A DNA stretch of 64,000 nt from NCBI GenBank assembly GCA_902799045.1, contig CADBZH010000005.1:1-64000 (forward strand). The letters run 5' to 3'. This DNA is from an uncultured Eubacteriales bacterium. Lineage in GTDB: Bacteria > Bacillota > Clostridia > Christensenellales > Aristaeellaceae. The notes below the pieces were generated by a model. The model saw only the letters and a program-made list of their open reading frames with translations, searched no databases and was not told the DNA's origin. Position numbers and translations under genes: made by a program. Numbering within the stretch: the stretch's first letter is position 1; every line of letters begins with the position of its first letter. Below are positions 22,570 to 31,381 of this stretch, one piece after another.

Positions 22570-24339
22570 TCAGATATCCTCGTAAATCACGCGCAGCAGC
22601 TCGCTGGACGTGGTCGTGCCGTTTTCGACCAGGCGAATGGCGTTCTCGCGCAGGGAGACGAATCCGCTGGAGGGATCCTTCAGCAGGGCCTCGATGTCCT
22701 CGCGGTTGGCGCCCTTGGCGATCAGCCGGCGCACCTGCACGGACAGCGGGAAGATCTCAAACACGGCGGTACGGCCGCGATAGCCGGTGTCAAAGCACTC
22801 CGGGCAGCCCGCGCCGCGATAGAACGTCCTGCCCGGCACCGGGTCCATGCCCAGCTCCTGTTGCTCCTCGTCGGAGGGTTCGTAGGGCTTGCGGCAGTTG
22901 GGGCAGATGCGGCGCACCAGCCTCTGGCTGAACACGCCCTTCAGGGCGCTGGCGACCAGGTAGGGCTCCACGCCCATGTCGATCAGGCGCTCCACGGTGC
23001 CCAGCGCGTCGTTGGCGTGCAGCGTGGACAGCACGACGTGGCCGGTGATGGCCGATCGCATGGCGATCTCGGCGGTCTCGCCGTCTCGGATTTCGCCGAC
23101 GGCGATGATATCCGGGTCCTGGCGCAGGATGGAGCGCAGGCCGCTGGCGAAGGTCATGCCGATCTTTTCGTTGATCTGCACCTGGTTGACGCCGTCGATG
23201 TTGTATTCCACCGGGTCCTCCAGCGTCACCAGGTTCACGTCGCGGGTGTTCATATCCCCGATCATGGTGTACATGGTGGTGGACTTACCGGAACCGGTGG
23301 GGCCGACGATCAGGATCACGCCGTTCTTGATCTTGACCAGGCGCAGGTATTTCTCCAGGTCGTCGCCGGTGAGGCCGATGGAATCGCGGCTCAGCTTCCT
23401 TCCGGACTTGTCCAGCAGGCGGGCCACGATCTTTTCGCCGTAGACCGTCGGCAGCGTGGAGACGCGCAGGTCGATGTCCTTGTCGCGCACCTTCACGTTG
23501 AAGCGGCCGTCCTGGGGCACGCGGCGCTCGGTGATGTCCAGGCCGGACATGACCTTCACGCGGCTGATGACGGCAGATTGCAGCTCGCGCGGCACCGTGA
23601 GGATGTCGCGCAGCAGGCCGTCGATGCGCATGCGGACGGAGAACTCGGTCTCCCGGGGCTCCATGTGGATGTCACTGGCGCGCTCGGTGACGGCGCGCTC
23701 AATGATGGCGTTCACGAGGCGGATGGCCGGCGCCTGGCTGACGCTGTCCTCCCCCACCTGATTGCCGGAGAAGGCGTTGTCCACCGCCGCGGTGGTCTCG
23801 CCGGAGACGGCGGCCTCGCGCTTCATCTCCTCGATGGCCTTGGCCGCGCCCTCGTTGCCGTAGAGCACCTGGATGGCGCGCTCCACCGCCGCGGACATGG
23901 CCACCATCGGCACCACCTTGCGTCGCGCCGCCTTGCGAACCTCCTCGATGGCGTAGAAGTTCAGCGGGTCGCTCATGGCGATGTACAGCTCGTCGCGGGC
24001 CATGCGCACCGGCACCACCTGGTACTGTTTGGCGATGTTCTTCGGCACCACCTGCACCAGCTCCGTGGGGATGTTCACCTTGCTCAGGTCGATGAACTCG
24101 ATGCCCAGCTGCATCTGTAGGGCTTCGATCAACTCGCTCTCGGTGATGAAGCCGTTCTCCTGCAGCACGGTGCCCAGGCGCTTGCCGCTGCCCTTTTGCA
24201 GCCGCAGGCCCTCCTCCAGCTGTTCCTCGGTGATCAGGCCCGCGGAAATCAGCAGGTCGCCCAGGCGCAGATAGCCCTTGCCCGCCGGCTTCTTCGGGGC
24301 CGCGCCGCCGTTATTGGTGTTGTTTCCGAATGCTACCAA
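22570..24339 (-). CDS. pilB: PilB, type IV pilus extension ATPase
   Basis: A 589-residue GspE/PilB-family motor. The N-terminal ~160 residues are an MshEN-type domain (LRLGDLLISAGLITEEQLEE, then a second similar unit), which in relatives binds cyclic-di-GMP. The ATPase core has Walker A GPTGSGKST, Walker B region ILRQDPDIIAVGEIRDGETA and the zinc-binding tetracysteine CPNCRKPY ... CPECFDTG. It drives pilus extension. Whether the MshEN residues for c-di-GMP are all kept cannot be judged by eye. Confidence 0.96.
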   Translation of the reverse strand: MVAFGNNTNNGGAAPKKPAGKGYLRLGDLLISAGLITEEQLEEGLRLQKGSGKRLGTVLQENGFITESELIEALQMQLGIEFIDLSKVNIPTELVQVVPKNIAKQYQVVPVRMARDELYIAMSDPLNFYAIEEVRKAARRKVVPMVAMSAAVERAIQVLYGNEGAAKAIEEMKREAAVSGETTAAVDNAFSGNQVGEDSVSQAPAIRLVNAIIERAVTERASDIHMEPRETEFSVRMRIDGLLRDILTVPRELQSAVISRVKVMSGLDITERRVPQDGRFNVKVRDKDIDLRVSTLPTVYGEKIVARLLDKSGRKLSRDSIGLTGDDLEKYLRLVKIKNGVILIVGPTGSGKSTTMYTMIGDMNTRDVNLVTLEDPVEYNIDGVNQVQINEKIGMTFASGLRSILRQDPDIIAVGEIRDGETAEIAMRSAITGHVVLSTLHANDALGTVERLIDMGVEPYLVASALKGVFSQRLVRRICPNCRKPYEPSDEEQQELGMDPVPGRTFYRGAGCPECFDTGYRGRTAVFEIFPLSVQVRRLIAKGANREDIEALLKDPSSGFVSLRENAIRLVENGTTTSSELLRVIYEDI

Positions 24340-24399
24340 TGCAATATCCCTTCATTTCTATGAAGTGTGTTCGTGCGGATGCTTCCTGTCTATTCGTTA

Positions 24400-26943
24400 T
24401 TATTCGTTCACCACGAAGATCTCCGGCACCGGCCAGTCGCCGTAGTGGGTGGTGACGAAGGGCATCGGCTTGCCATCACCAGTGTCGCTGTCGCTGATCG
24501 CAATAGCGCGAAGCGGATAAGCCGCCACCGTCGGCGCGTCGTCCTGAGTCTTGCTGTAGTAATTCGCCAAGGCAGGGCAATAGGGCTGAGCCTCAGCCCA
24601 GTTCGCCGGCGCATCCACAAAGGATTCGTATGTAGTCGCGTCATAATCCAGCGGCTTCAGATACTCGTTCTGGATAAATCCGTCAATGGTCGACTGATTC
24701 ATTCCGGGAACAGGCGGCATATAGGTGATCACGCCGTCGGTATCGATTGGGTTGATGATCTCGTAGTAGTAGCAGCCGTCGGGGGCAACATTGTTCAGTT
24801 CTCCAGCGAACGCGCCAACTATCGAACTATTATCTTTACCCAACACCAGGCCCGTGCAATAGCTGGTATTGATCTTTATAGTGGCCTTACCCACGAGACC
24901 GCCCGCCGTCGTGCCCTTGACAGAGCAGGTGGAATAACAATTCGTAATTGCCGTCTGTTCAGCGTCACCGATCAAGCCGCCGGCCATGCCATTGTCTGAA
25001 TTGACGTTCGGAGCTGCCGGGTCATACTCGATCGCGCCGGTTGTAGCGTCGGCCGTCGACTTGGTATGACCGCCGGAATAGCTGTTGGAGACGGCGCTTG
25101 AGCCGTGAGCTTCGCCCACGAGGCCGCCAGCATTTCTGTTCGTCGCCGTAGTGGCCGCTTTGCTGGATACCACAAGTGCCGCGGCGCACTTTTCCACTGT
25201 CGTTCCCGTCATGCTGCCAATCAGGCCACCGACGCTTCCGGAAGTCGAGACGATCGTGGCTGTCGCATTAGCTGTGCTGTTGTAGGCGACGACGTTGGTG
25301 ACAGAGGAACCGCTCGGCAGGGTCCCCGCCAGAGCGCCCGCGTTGCCGGAGGCGTTGATGTCGAAGTCGATCAGCGCCAGATTCTCCACGGTCAATGCTG
25401 CTGTGGGCGCGCCAAACAGACCGCCCGCGCCAGCATAAGGGGACTCCGCGCTCGTACCGACCTTCACGCCGGTGATGGTGTGGCACTTCACTTCCTTTGT
25501 GTTTTCATCCTGTGAATCTGTCGTTGAAATCGCGTCCCCCAGATCCGTGCCTTCATCAATCGTGAGCAAGCCGCTGTACTTCAAAGGATAGGTCGGATTG
25601 ACAGGCAGATAGCAGCCCTCCGCCGTTCCAGCGGAATCGTCTTTCTTATAGACTCTGACCGACGCGGCCTGAACGCCCTTTGCCGCGGCAATCCTGCTTG
25701 TAAAGGCAGAAGCATCCGTCGTCGCACTGGCCCACACCAAATCTGCGATCTGCGCGGCTGTCTGGATTCCCAAACCGGGTTCCAAACCAGAGACTGCGGT
25801 GTCAAGGTTCTCCAAATGGCGGAAGTTTGAGATCATCGCGGTCGGGGTTACATCTGTTTTATTGATTGTAATCTTACCGGTAGTGGTATCAATAGTTTCT
25901 TTACCGGTATAGACATCGGCAAACAGGCTGTTGGTGGTCTGACCGCCGCTGTATGCGATGCTGGCCAAGGCATCGTTGCTGAACGCCACAGCCTCAACGG
26001 TAATGTTTTCACCCGGTCTGAACGTTAGGTTATCATCCATATACCAAATGCCATCCGCAGGTGTCAATTCGGCAAAGTGCAAACCCGCGCCGGTAATGTC
26101 ATCCAAGACAATGGTATACTTATTCGTAGTGCTGTCGTATTGAGAGCGCCTTGTGTTTTCAGTAAGAGAAGCGCTCTTCAATACAATGACTGCCTTGGCA
26201 GCATTGCCTTGCTCGTCTCGCGGCTCTCCAGTGATGATCAACTCCAGTGTGGTGTTTATTGTCGTACCATCCGTATTTTGAAGGGATGGGTTACTCGTTA
26301 TTGTATTGGTATCCGTCACCGTGACGACCAGGCGCTCGGCGTTCTCGATCTCAACGATGGGAGCGTTCAGCGTCACACCCGTTTCCACCGCTTCCGCGCC
26401 GCCATACCAGCCAACGGGAGGATTGCCGTTGCGGCGGTTATCGCTATTCCGATAAGAAAACAGAGTGTCATAGTCAATCGTATTCGGCGCACCGTTCTCG
26501 TTCTTCCAGTAGAACACGTCCAGCACGCGAGCTGGTTTCTTTTGGTAACGAATAACGTAGTGTCCGCCTCGTACCCCCTCCTCGATGGAGCCGAAAGGCA
26601 GCATCAGATTCAGTATGCCGGTGTTCACCGCAGTACTGGAGACATAATATATATCTTTGTATTCTTCACTGCTACCCTCCTGTGCGGGATGATAACTCGC
26701 ATCCTCAGGAGTACCGAAGGAACTATCAGACAGGCCGGGATAACCCTGGCTCTCCGCCAGGATGAGATGGTTTTGCGCAGCGAAATAAATCTCCTTGGCA
26801 ATGGTATCGCGCTCCGCCATATCCAGGTTTTTCTGGTGTGTCTGCACCGCTATGAAGCTGACGGCGCTGAGCACGCCAATGATTGCCACGACGATCAACA
26901 GCTCCGCCATGGTGAAACCGTTTCTATTCCATTTCCTACGCAT
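24400..26943 (-). CDS. Large minor pilin with GLUG repeats, candidate tip adhesin
   Basis: An unusually long prepilin of 847 residues. The leader MRRKWNRNG is followed by FTMAELLIVVAIIGVLSAVS with Glu at mature position 5, a classical type IV pilin N-terminus. The remaining ~800 residues are a beta-rich domain. Towards the C-terminus it carries several GLUG-like units (GGLFGAPTAALTVENLALID, GGLIGSMTGTTVEKCAA, GGLVGEAHGSSAVSNSYSGG, GGLIGDAEQTAITNCYSTC), repeats known from adhesins and IgA peptidases. Fused to a pilin stem, this fits an adhesin at the pilus tip. The region is visibly less GC-rich than the assembly genes, which may indicate exchange or diversifying selection. It is the fourth gene of the operon, after three small prepilins that probably form a tip complex with it. 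Confidence 0.85.
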   Translation of the reverse strand: MRRKWNRNGFTMAELLIVVAIIGVLSAVSFIAVQTHQKNLDMAERDTIAKEIYFAAQNHLILAESQGYPGLSDSSFGTPEDASYHPAQEGSSEEYKDIYYVSSTAVNTGILNLMLPFGSIEEGVRGGHYVIRYQKKPARVLDVFYWKNENGAPNTIDYDTLFSYRNSDNRRNGNPPVGWYGGAEAVETGVTLNAPIVEIENAERLVVTVTDTNTITSNPSLQNTDGTTINTTLELIITGEPRDEQGNAAKAVIVLKSASLTENTRRSQYDSTTNKYTIVLDDITGAGLHFAELTPADGIWYMDDNLTFRPGENITVEAVAFSNDALASIAYSGGQTTNSLFADVYTGKETIDTTTGKITINKTDVTPTAMISNFRHLENLDTAVSGLEPGLGIQTAAQIADLVWASATTDASAFTSRIAAAKGVQAASVRVYKKDDSAGTAEGCYLPVNPTYPLKYSGLLTIDEGTDLGDAISTTDSQDENTKEVKCHTITGVKVGTSAESPYAGAGGLFGAPTAALTVENLALIDFDINASGNAGALAGTLPSGSSVTNVVAYNSTANATATIVSTSGSVGGLIGSMTGTTVEKCAAALVVSSKAATTATNRNAGGLVGEAHGSSAVSNSYSGGHTKSTADATTGAIEYDPAAPNVNSDNGMAGGLIGDAEQTAITNCYSTCSVKGTTAGGLVGKATIKINTSYCTGLVLGKDNSSIVGAFAGELNNVAPDGCYYYEIINPIDTDGVITYMPPVPGMNQSTIDGFIQNEYLKPLDYDATTYESFVDAPANWAEAQPYCPALANYYSKTQDDAPTVAAYPLRAIAISDSDTGDGKPMPFVTTHYGDWPVPEIFVVNE

Positions 26944-26985
26944 ATCTGAACCACCTCAAATCGGTCAGGGTGAAGGAACCACCAT

Positions 26986-27585
26986 TTAAGAATTAGTAGT
27001 CACTGCCGATGCTATATCAATCTGAATGTTGATCGGCTTGGTCAGCAGTGTTCCACCCGCAGTCTTGACTACCAGATTATTGATTGTGACGCTCTTGTCT
27101 CCGTTTGTATAAGCGATCGGATCGCATGTCGCGTAAAGGGCGGCTACGCCTCCCTTGTCGCTGTCCTGAACCAACAGCCGTGCCTTGCCCAGGGCAGTTC
27201 CGGAATCCGTCGGCAGCAGCGAGCTTTCAATATAGTTGTCCTGAACCAGGATCGCGTCTGTCGGTTTTTCACTGCCGACTTTGTATGCGCCCAGGCAAAG
27301 CCTGGTCCGGGCGCCGGTCGACGCGCTGTAGTAAACAATCGCATTCGCATTCTCTGGGTCGCATTTCACATCCCAGGCTGTGCCAAGCTCTTCTCGCAGG
27401 GCTGAAACCGCCGAGGCGAGCATCGTCTGCGCGTTCGCGCTGAGCACCACCTTCTCGTAGGCATCTCGCGCCACGGGGACGCCGGTCGCCACGATGGTCG
27501 ACACCAACAGCAGGATCAGTATCGCCAGAAGCGTCTCCGCGAGGGAAAAGCCCTTGCGGTTCTTTATTCTATTCACAAGTCTCAC
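26986..27585 (-). CDS. Minor type IV prepilin
   Basis: A 199-residue prepilin with leader MRLVNRIKNRKG, cleavage before Phe, Glu at mature position 5 (FSLAE) and a hydrophobic helix (TLLAILILLLVSTIVATGVP). The globular part has two cysteines and no recognisable named family. Its position among several minor prepilins upstream of pilB suggests a role in pilus initiation, like GspH-I-J or PilV-W proteins. Confidence 0.85.
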   Translation of the reverse strand: MRLVNRIKNRKGFSLAETLLAILILLLVSTIVATGVPVARDAYEKVVLSANAQTMLASAVSALREELGTAWDVKCDPENANAIVYYSASTGARTRLCLGAYKVGSEKPTDAILVQDNYIESSLLPTDSGTALGKARLLVQDSDKGGVAALYATCDPIAYTNGDKSVTINNLVVKTAGGTLLTKPINIQIDIASAVTTNS

Positions 27586-27623
27586 GACGCCTCACCTCCC
27601 CCGAAACCCCATTTTCAGGTCAT

Positions 27624-27854
27624 TCATTTTATGTTGTCTGCCGCAAGTGGTCTCCAATACCCCGGCATTGAAGTCGTATCGGCATATCTCTGCTCGATGG
27701 CCGTATTACTGCGGTTGATGATACCCGTAGCCGAGGTGATCGCCGCGGCCAGCATTACCAGCGCCAGCGCGGAAATCAGCAGTGCCACGAGCGTCTCGCC
27801 GATGGATTCGCCCGACCGGCTGCGCAGCTTCCTAAACATTTTCTTCATACTCAC
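27624..27854 (-). CDS. Short prepilin-like protein
   Basis: A 76-residue protein: basic leader (MSMKKMFRKLRSRSG), then ESIGETLVALLISALALVML. A Gly cleavage site followed by Glu at mature position 5 fits a prepilin, but the globular domain is almost absent (about 30 residues). It is either a very short minor pilin or an accessory of the initiation complex. It is flanked by prepilin-like genes with 8 and 38 bp gaps. Confidence 0.75.
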   Translation of the reverse strand: MSMKKMFRKLRSRSGESIGETLVALLISALALVMLAAAITSATGIINRSNTAIEQRYADTTSMPGYWRPLAADNIK

Positions 27855-27862
27855 GCATCCCC

Positions 27863-28471
27863 CTAAACCGTAGGGACATATTTTTCGATCTTGTTCAGCT
27901 TCCAGGTAACCGTCGCGTTCATGATGCCGTTCTCGCTGTCCACTTCAGTCGTCTTGACGGTCGGCGCGAAGGTGACGACCAGGTTATATGCATCGGTAAT
28001 GCTCTTGCCGTAGGCCGATATTTGAAAAGCCACCATGTTGCTCGATTCAACCTTCCTTGGCAACACAGAACAAGTATACGTTACATTATGCGCTTCATCC
28101 TTATAATCGTACTGAATCGGATAACTGTCAGGATCCAACGGTGTGTCAGCAATGAACATAGAGGTCACATCTGCCATAATACAGTCTTCCGGATCAATAG
28201 TCTCCACTGTGATGGTACTGATCTCATCACTTGGCATCAGGTAAGTGACGATCGCCGACTTTCCATCGAACAGCTTGCACAGCCGTTCCTCCGCGGTGGT
28301 CACCGCGTAATAGCGCATGTCCATTTCGTCCAGGCTGCTGAAGCGGCCGCCCGCCGTGGAAGCGGCGACGACTACGACGGTGCTCACCATCGCGCATACC
28401 AAAAACAGCAGCAGCGCGAAGGTGATGGACGCGCCCCTGTTCGAGCGCCATTTCATCATCAATCGGTTCAT
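27863..28471 (-). CDS. PilX/GspK-like minor pilin, first gene of pilus operon
   Basis: A 202-residue protein with a basic N-terminus and a hydrophobic helix (ASITFALLLFLVCAMVSTVV) after a Gly. Mature position 5 is Phe rather than Glu, a feature of the GspK/PilX group that sits at the pilus tip. I chose the ATG at 28471 because GGGAGG lies 11 bases upstream and because the promoter (28523-28551) lies inside the longer frame that would start at 28588. The globular domain (residues ~60-202) is not recognised further. Confidence 0.78.
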   Translation of the reverse strand: MNRLMMKWRSNRGASITFALLLFLVCAMVSTVVVVAASTAGGRFSSLDEMDMRYYAVTTAEERLCKLFDGKSAIVTYLMPSDEISTITVETIDPEDCIMADVTSMFIADTPLDPDSYPIQYDYKDEAHNVTYTCSVLPRKVESSNMVAFQISAYGKSITDAYNLVVTFAPTVKTTEVDSENGIMNATVTWKLNKIEKYVPTV

Positions 28472-28522
28472 CGCCTTCGTCGCCTCCCTGGAATGGTATA
28501 ATTCGTCTACCTTATCATCGCA

Positions 28523-28551
28523 ATTATAATATAAATTGAGCAATTTGTCTA
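28523..28551 (-). promoter_or_regulatory. Promoter of the type IV pilus operon
   Basis: Minus-strand TAGACA (28546-28551), a 17-bp spacer and TATAAT (28523-28528), about 50 bp before the first start codon. Confidence 0.75.
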
Positions 28552-28589
28552 GGAATAATTTCATATATTTGCGGACGTGGCTGTCCATA

Positions 28590-29000
28590 TTTCGTCATAC
28601 TGCTCAGCAAAGCCTATTCCGGTGGGCGGCAAAGAAGTCGGCGAGGCGGGACGCAGGGATCTGAGAGGAGATCCATTATAATATAGTAGGTTTCGCGGCG
28701 CACATGCAGAGGAATCCGCTTCGGTTTCGCGGTGCCGGCGAGGTACGTGACCCGCTCAAAGCGTGCTTTGTTGATGCTTTGCGCGGCGGCCTCTGTGCCG
28801 CGCGGCTGCGCCAGGCGCAAAACAGACCGTAGTCTTGTATAAGCATTTATAAAACAGACCAAAGTCTGTGACGGTGTGGTGACCGTCTGCGGCCGGATCT
28901 CTTCATCCTTATGACAATTGGTGATAGGTCTCGGGGCGTGCATGACAATTCCTGCTATTTTTTTAACGCTGTAACGCAAATTTTGAGCAGAAATCGTTTT
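28590..29000. other. Intergenic region without a supported gene
   Basis: About 400 bp between the divergent pilus and sugar-transport promoters. A 121-codon minus-strand frame (28614-28979) is open, but it has no ribosome-binding site, an arginine/proline-rich composition and no family I recognise. The stretch contains short internal repeats (AAACAGACC followed by AGTCT, twice near 28820-28870) and GC hairpins such as GCGCGGC...GCCGCGCG, suggesting a non-coding or repeat-derived sequence. Confidence 0.35.
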
Positions 29001-29008
29001 TTGTGGGG

Positions 29009-29037
29009 TTTACAAATCTGTCATAATGTGCTATGAT
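29009..29037 (+). promoter_or_regulatory. Promoter of the sugar ABC importer operon
   Basis: TTTACA (29009-29014), a 17-bp spacer and TATGAT (29032-29037), giving a 5' leader of about 110 bases before the binding-protein gene. Confidence 0.65.
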
Positions 29038-29153
29038 GGGTCCAGTCAGTGTGAATTACATTGTCTCAATGTTTCACACAGATTGCACGACTAAGACGCG
29101 AGCCGCTGCATGTCGGCGACCTTGCGTTAAAGCAATTAAAGGAGGAAGTACCC

Positions 29154-30389
29154 ATGAAGAAACTGTTGGCTATCCTGCTGACCGCTCTGTTCCTGCTGAC
29201 CGCCGTTTCCGCGCTGGCCGAGGAGCAGATCACCCTGCAGCTGTGGTCCATCGCCACCGAGAGCGACTCCAGCCACCAGGCGTATGTCGACGCCATCGCC
29301 GCTTTCGAAGCCGATCATCCCAACATCAAGATCGAGCACACCCCCACCGAGAATGAAGCTTACAAGACCAAGATCAAGGCCGCTATGAGCTCTGGCGAAG
29401 AGCTGCCCGACATCTTCTTCACCTGGGGCATGGGCTTCCTGAAGGATTTTGTGGATGCCGGCCGCGTGGTTTGCCTGGACGATTACTATGGCGCCTATGC
29501 CGATGAGCTGCCGCAGGCCATGGCCACCAACGTGACCTATGACGGCAAGATGTTCGGCGTGCCCTACACCATGTCCCTGGTCACCCTGTATGCGAACCTG
29601 GACATCCTGGCCGAGGTTGGCTACGATGACATCCCCGCCACCTACGAAGACATGATGGACTGCTGCGACAAGCTGGTCGCCGCTGGCTACATCCCCTTCG
29701 GCGTGTCCGGCAAGGAGCTGTGGTGCCTGTCTGAGTATGTCGAGCCCCTGGTCATCAAGTCCGTGGGCGGCGAAGCTCTGAAGGCCATGTACAATGGCGA
29801 AGAGTCCTGGAACAACGAGAACGTGATCGCCGCGATCGCCGCTTTCCAGGATATGAAGAACAAGGGCTACTTCGATCCCAGCGCGGATGCCCTGGGCAAC
29901 GACGAAGTGAAGAACAACTTCATCGCCGGCAAGTACGCCTTCTATCAGAACGGTTCCTGGAACAACGCCGACATCGGCAGCCAGGCTCAGTTCGCCGTCA
30001 AGGCCGGCACCTTCCCGGTGCTGAACCCCGACGTCACCCTGTATCAGATGATCGGTGGCCCGAACAACACCCTGGCCGTCACCGAGACCTGCGAGCACAA
30101 GGAAGAGGCCATAGAGGCTGCCTTCTATCTGGCCCGCTTCTTCTCCGACGCCGACTACAAGTCCGGCGCGAACCTGCCCTGCTGGGCGGCCGATCCGGAC
30201 GCTGAGGTCAGCGACCTGGTGAAGTCCGCTGCTGACATGGCCTCCAAGGCTGACAGCATGGTCCTGTTCGGCGACAACTTCCTGAGCGCCGACGCCGCCA
30301 ACACCTATCTGGATTACATCGGCCTGGCCTGGGCTGGCGACATCACCCCCGAGGATTACGCCGCGGGCCTGGATGCCGACCTGCACTAA
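29154..30389 (+). CDS. Extracellular sugar-binding protein of an ABC importer
   Basis: A 411-residue solute-binding protein of the CUT1 (MalE-like) family. The signal sequence MKKLLAILLTALFLLTAVSA is followed by mature sequence starting LAEEQITLQLWS; I see no lipobox cysteine, so membrane attachment is unclear. Family segments: DIFFTWGMGFLKDFVDAGRV, PYTMSLVTLYANLDIL and AFYQNGSWNNADIG. The ATG at 29154 has a perfect GGAGG upstream. Codon use is strikingly biased, as expected for a very highly expressed gene. The two permease genes follow after a terminator. There is no ATPase gene here, so a shared MsmK-type ATPase is likely. The substrate cannot be told. Confidence 0.92.
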   Translation: MKKLLAILLTALFLLTAVSALAEEQITLQLWSIATESDSSHQAYVDAIAAFEADHPNIKIEHTPTENEAYKTKIKAAMSSGEELPDIFFTWGMGFLKDFVDAGRVVCLDDYYGAYADELPQAMATNVTYDGKMFGVPYTMSLVTLYANLDILAEVGYDDIPATYEDMMDCCDKLVAAGYIPFGVSGKELWCLSEYVEPLVIKSVGGEALKAMYNGEESWNNENVIAAIAAFQDMKNKGYFDPSADALGNDEVKNNFIAGKYAFYQNGSWNNADIGSQAQFAVKAGTFPVLNPDVTLYQMIGGPNNTLAVTETCEHKEEAIEAAFYLARFFSDADYKSGANLPCWAADPDAEVSDLVKSAADMASKADSMVLFGDNFLSADAANTYLDYIGLAWAGDITPEDYAAGLDADLH

Positions 30390-30428
30390 TTCAGGTTTCG
30401 ACATCTGATCCGAGTAAGTTAGGTTGAT

Positions 30429-30477
30429 GAGGAGACGCCCCTACGGGGTACACCCTGCGGGGCGTCTCCTCTTTTTA
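30429..30477 (+). terminator. Terminator between binding protein and permease genes
   Basis: GAGGAGACGCCCC ... GGGGCGTCTCCTC with a TTTTT tail, a 13-bp perfect stem. Placed after the binding-protein gene and 20 bp before the first permease gene, it should let only part of the transcripts continue, giving excess binding protein over permease. Confidence 0.85.
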
Positions 30478-30496
30478 CCGTAAAGGAGCACAGACC

Positions 30497-31381
30497 ATGA
30501 GAAGACCGTTTAGCTACAAGCTGAATATATTCCTGTTTCTGCTGCCTGCGCTGATCCTGTTCATCGGGGTGCTGATCGCGCCGATCATCCTGTCGGGCTA
30601 CTACAGCCTCACCGAATGGAACGGCCTCCTCACGCCGGAATTCATCGGCCTGGCGAACTACAAGGAATTGTTCACCAGCAAGTCCATCAACATCATGCGC
30701 GCGCTGAAGAACGCCATGCTGCTGGCGGCGCTGTCCACCTGCATTCAGCTGCCCTTCGCGCTGTGGCTGGCTTTGAAGCTGAGCAAGAAGCCCGTGGGCG
30801 AGCGGGCCTATCTGTCCATCTACTTCATGCCCGTGCTGATTTCCACGGTGGTCATCGGCCAGCTGTGGATCAAGATCTATAACCCGGACTATGGCGTGCT
30901 GAACCTGTTCCTCAGGTCGCTGGGGCTTGAAAGCTGGACGCGCGTCTGGCTGGGCGACAAGACCACGGCCCTTTGGGCGGCGTTCGTGCCGATCCTGTGG
31001 CAATACGTGGGCTATCACATGCTGCTGATGTATGCCGGCATCAAGGGCGTGCCGCCGGAGCTGAACGAGGCCGCCATGATCGACGGCTGCACCGAGGGCC
31101 AGGTGAACCGCTATATCATTATTCCCTACATCAAGCCGATCCTGCGCGTCAGCGTGATCTTCGCGGTGACCGGTTCGCTGAAATCCTTCGACCTGATCTA
31201 CGTGCTGACGAACGGCGGCCCGAACCACGCCACGGAGGTGCCCAGCACCCTGATGATCAACCTGCTCTTCCTGCGCAACCGCTACGGCATGGGCAGCACT
31301 ATCGCCGTGATGTTGATCGTGCTGTGCTTCGTGTTCGCCATCATCATCAATATGATTTTCAAGGAGGAGAAGGGACGATGA
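30497..31381 (+). CDS. Sugar ABC transporter permease (MalF/UgpA-like)
   Basis: A 294-residue inner-membrane permease with six helices. The cytoplasmic EAA loop that contacts the ATPase is ELNEAAMIDGCTEGQVNRYI (~residues 191-210). It has the typical MalF-type ending with FxN..GGP: LTNGGPNHATE near residue 240. AAAGGAGCACAGACC precedes the ATG. Its stop overlaps the start of the second permease (ATGA), so the two are translationally coupled. It works with the binding protein upstream. Confidence 0.93.
   Translation: MRRPFSYKLNIFLFLLPALILFIGVLIAPIILSGYYSLTEWNGLLTPEFIGLANYKELFTSKSINIMRALKNAMLLAALSTCIQLPFALWLALKLSKKPVGERAYLSIYFMPVLISTVVIGQLWIKIYNPDYGVLNLFLRSLGLESWTRVWLGDKTTALWAAFVPILWQYVGYHMLLMYAGIKGVPPELNEAAMIDGCTEGQVNRYIIIPYIKPILRVSVIFAVTGSLKSFDLIYVLTNGGPNHATEVPSTLMINLLFLRNRYGMGSTIAVMLIVLCFVFAIIINMIFKEEKGR

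Noticed and set aside
28614..28979. A 121-residue minus-strand protein
   Set aside because: It has no ribosome-binding site, an odd Arg/Pro-rich composition and internal short repeats, and it lies between two divergent promoters. I list the stretch only as an intergenic region.
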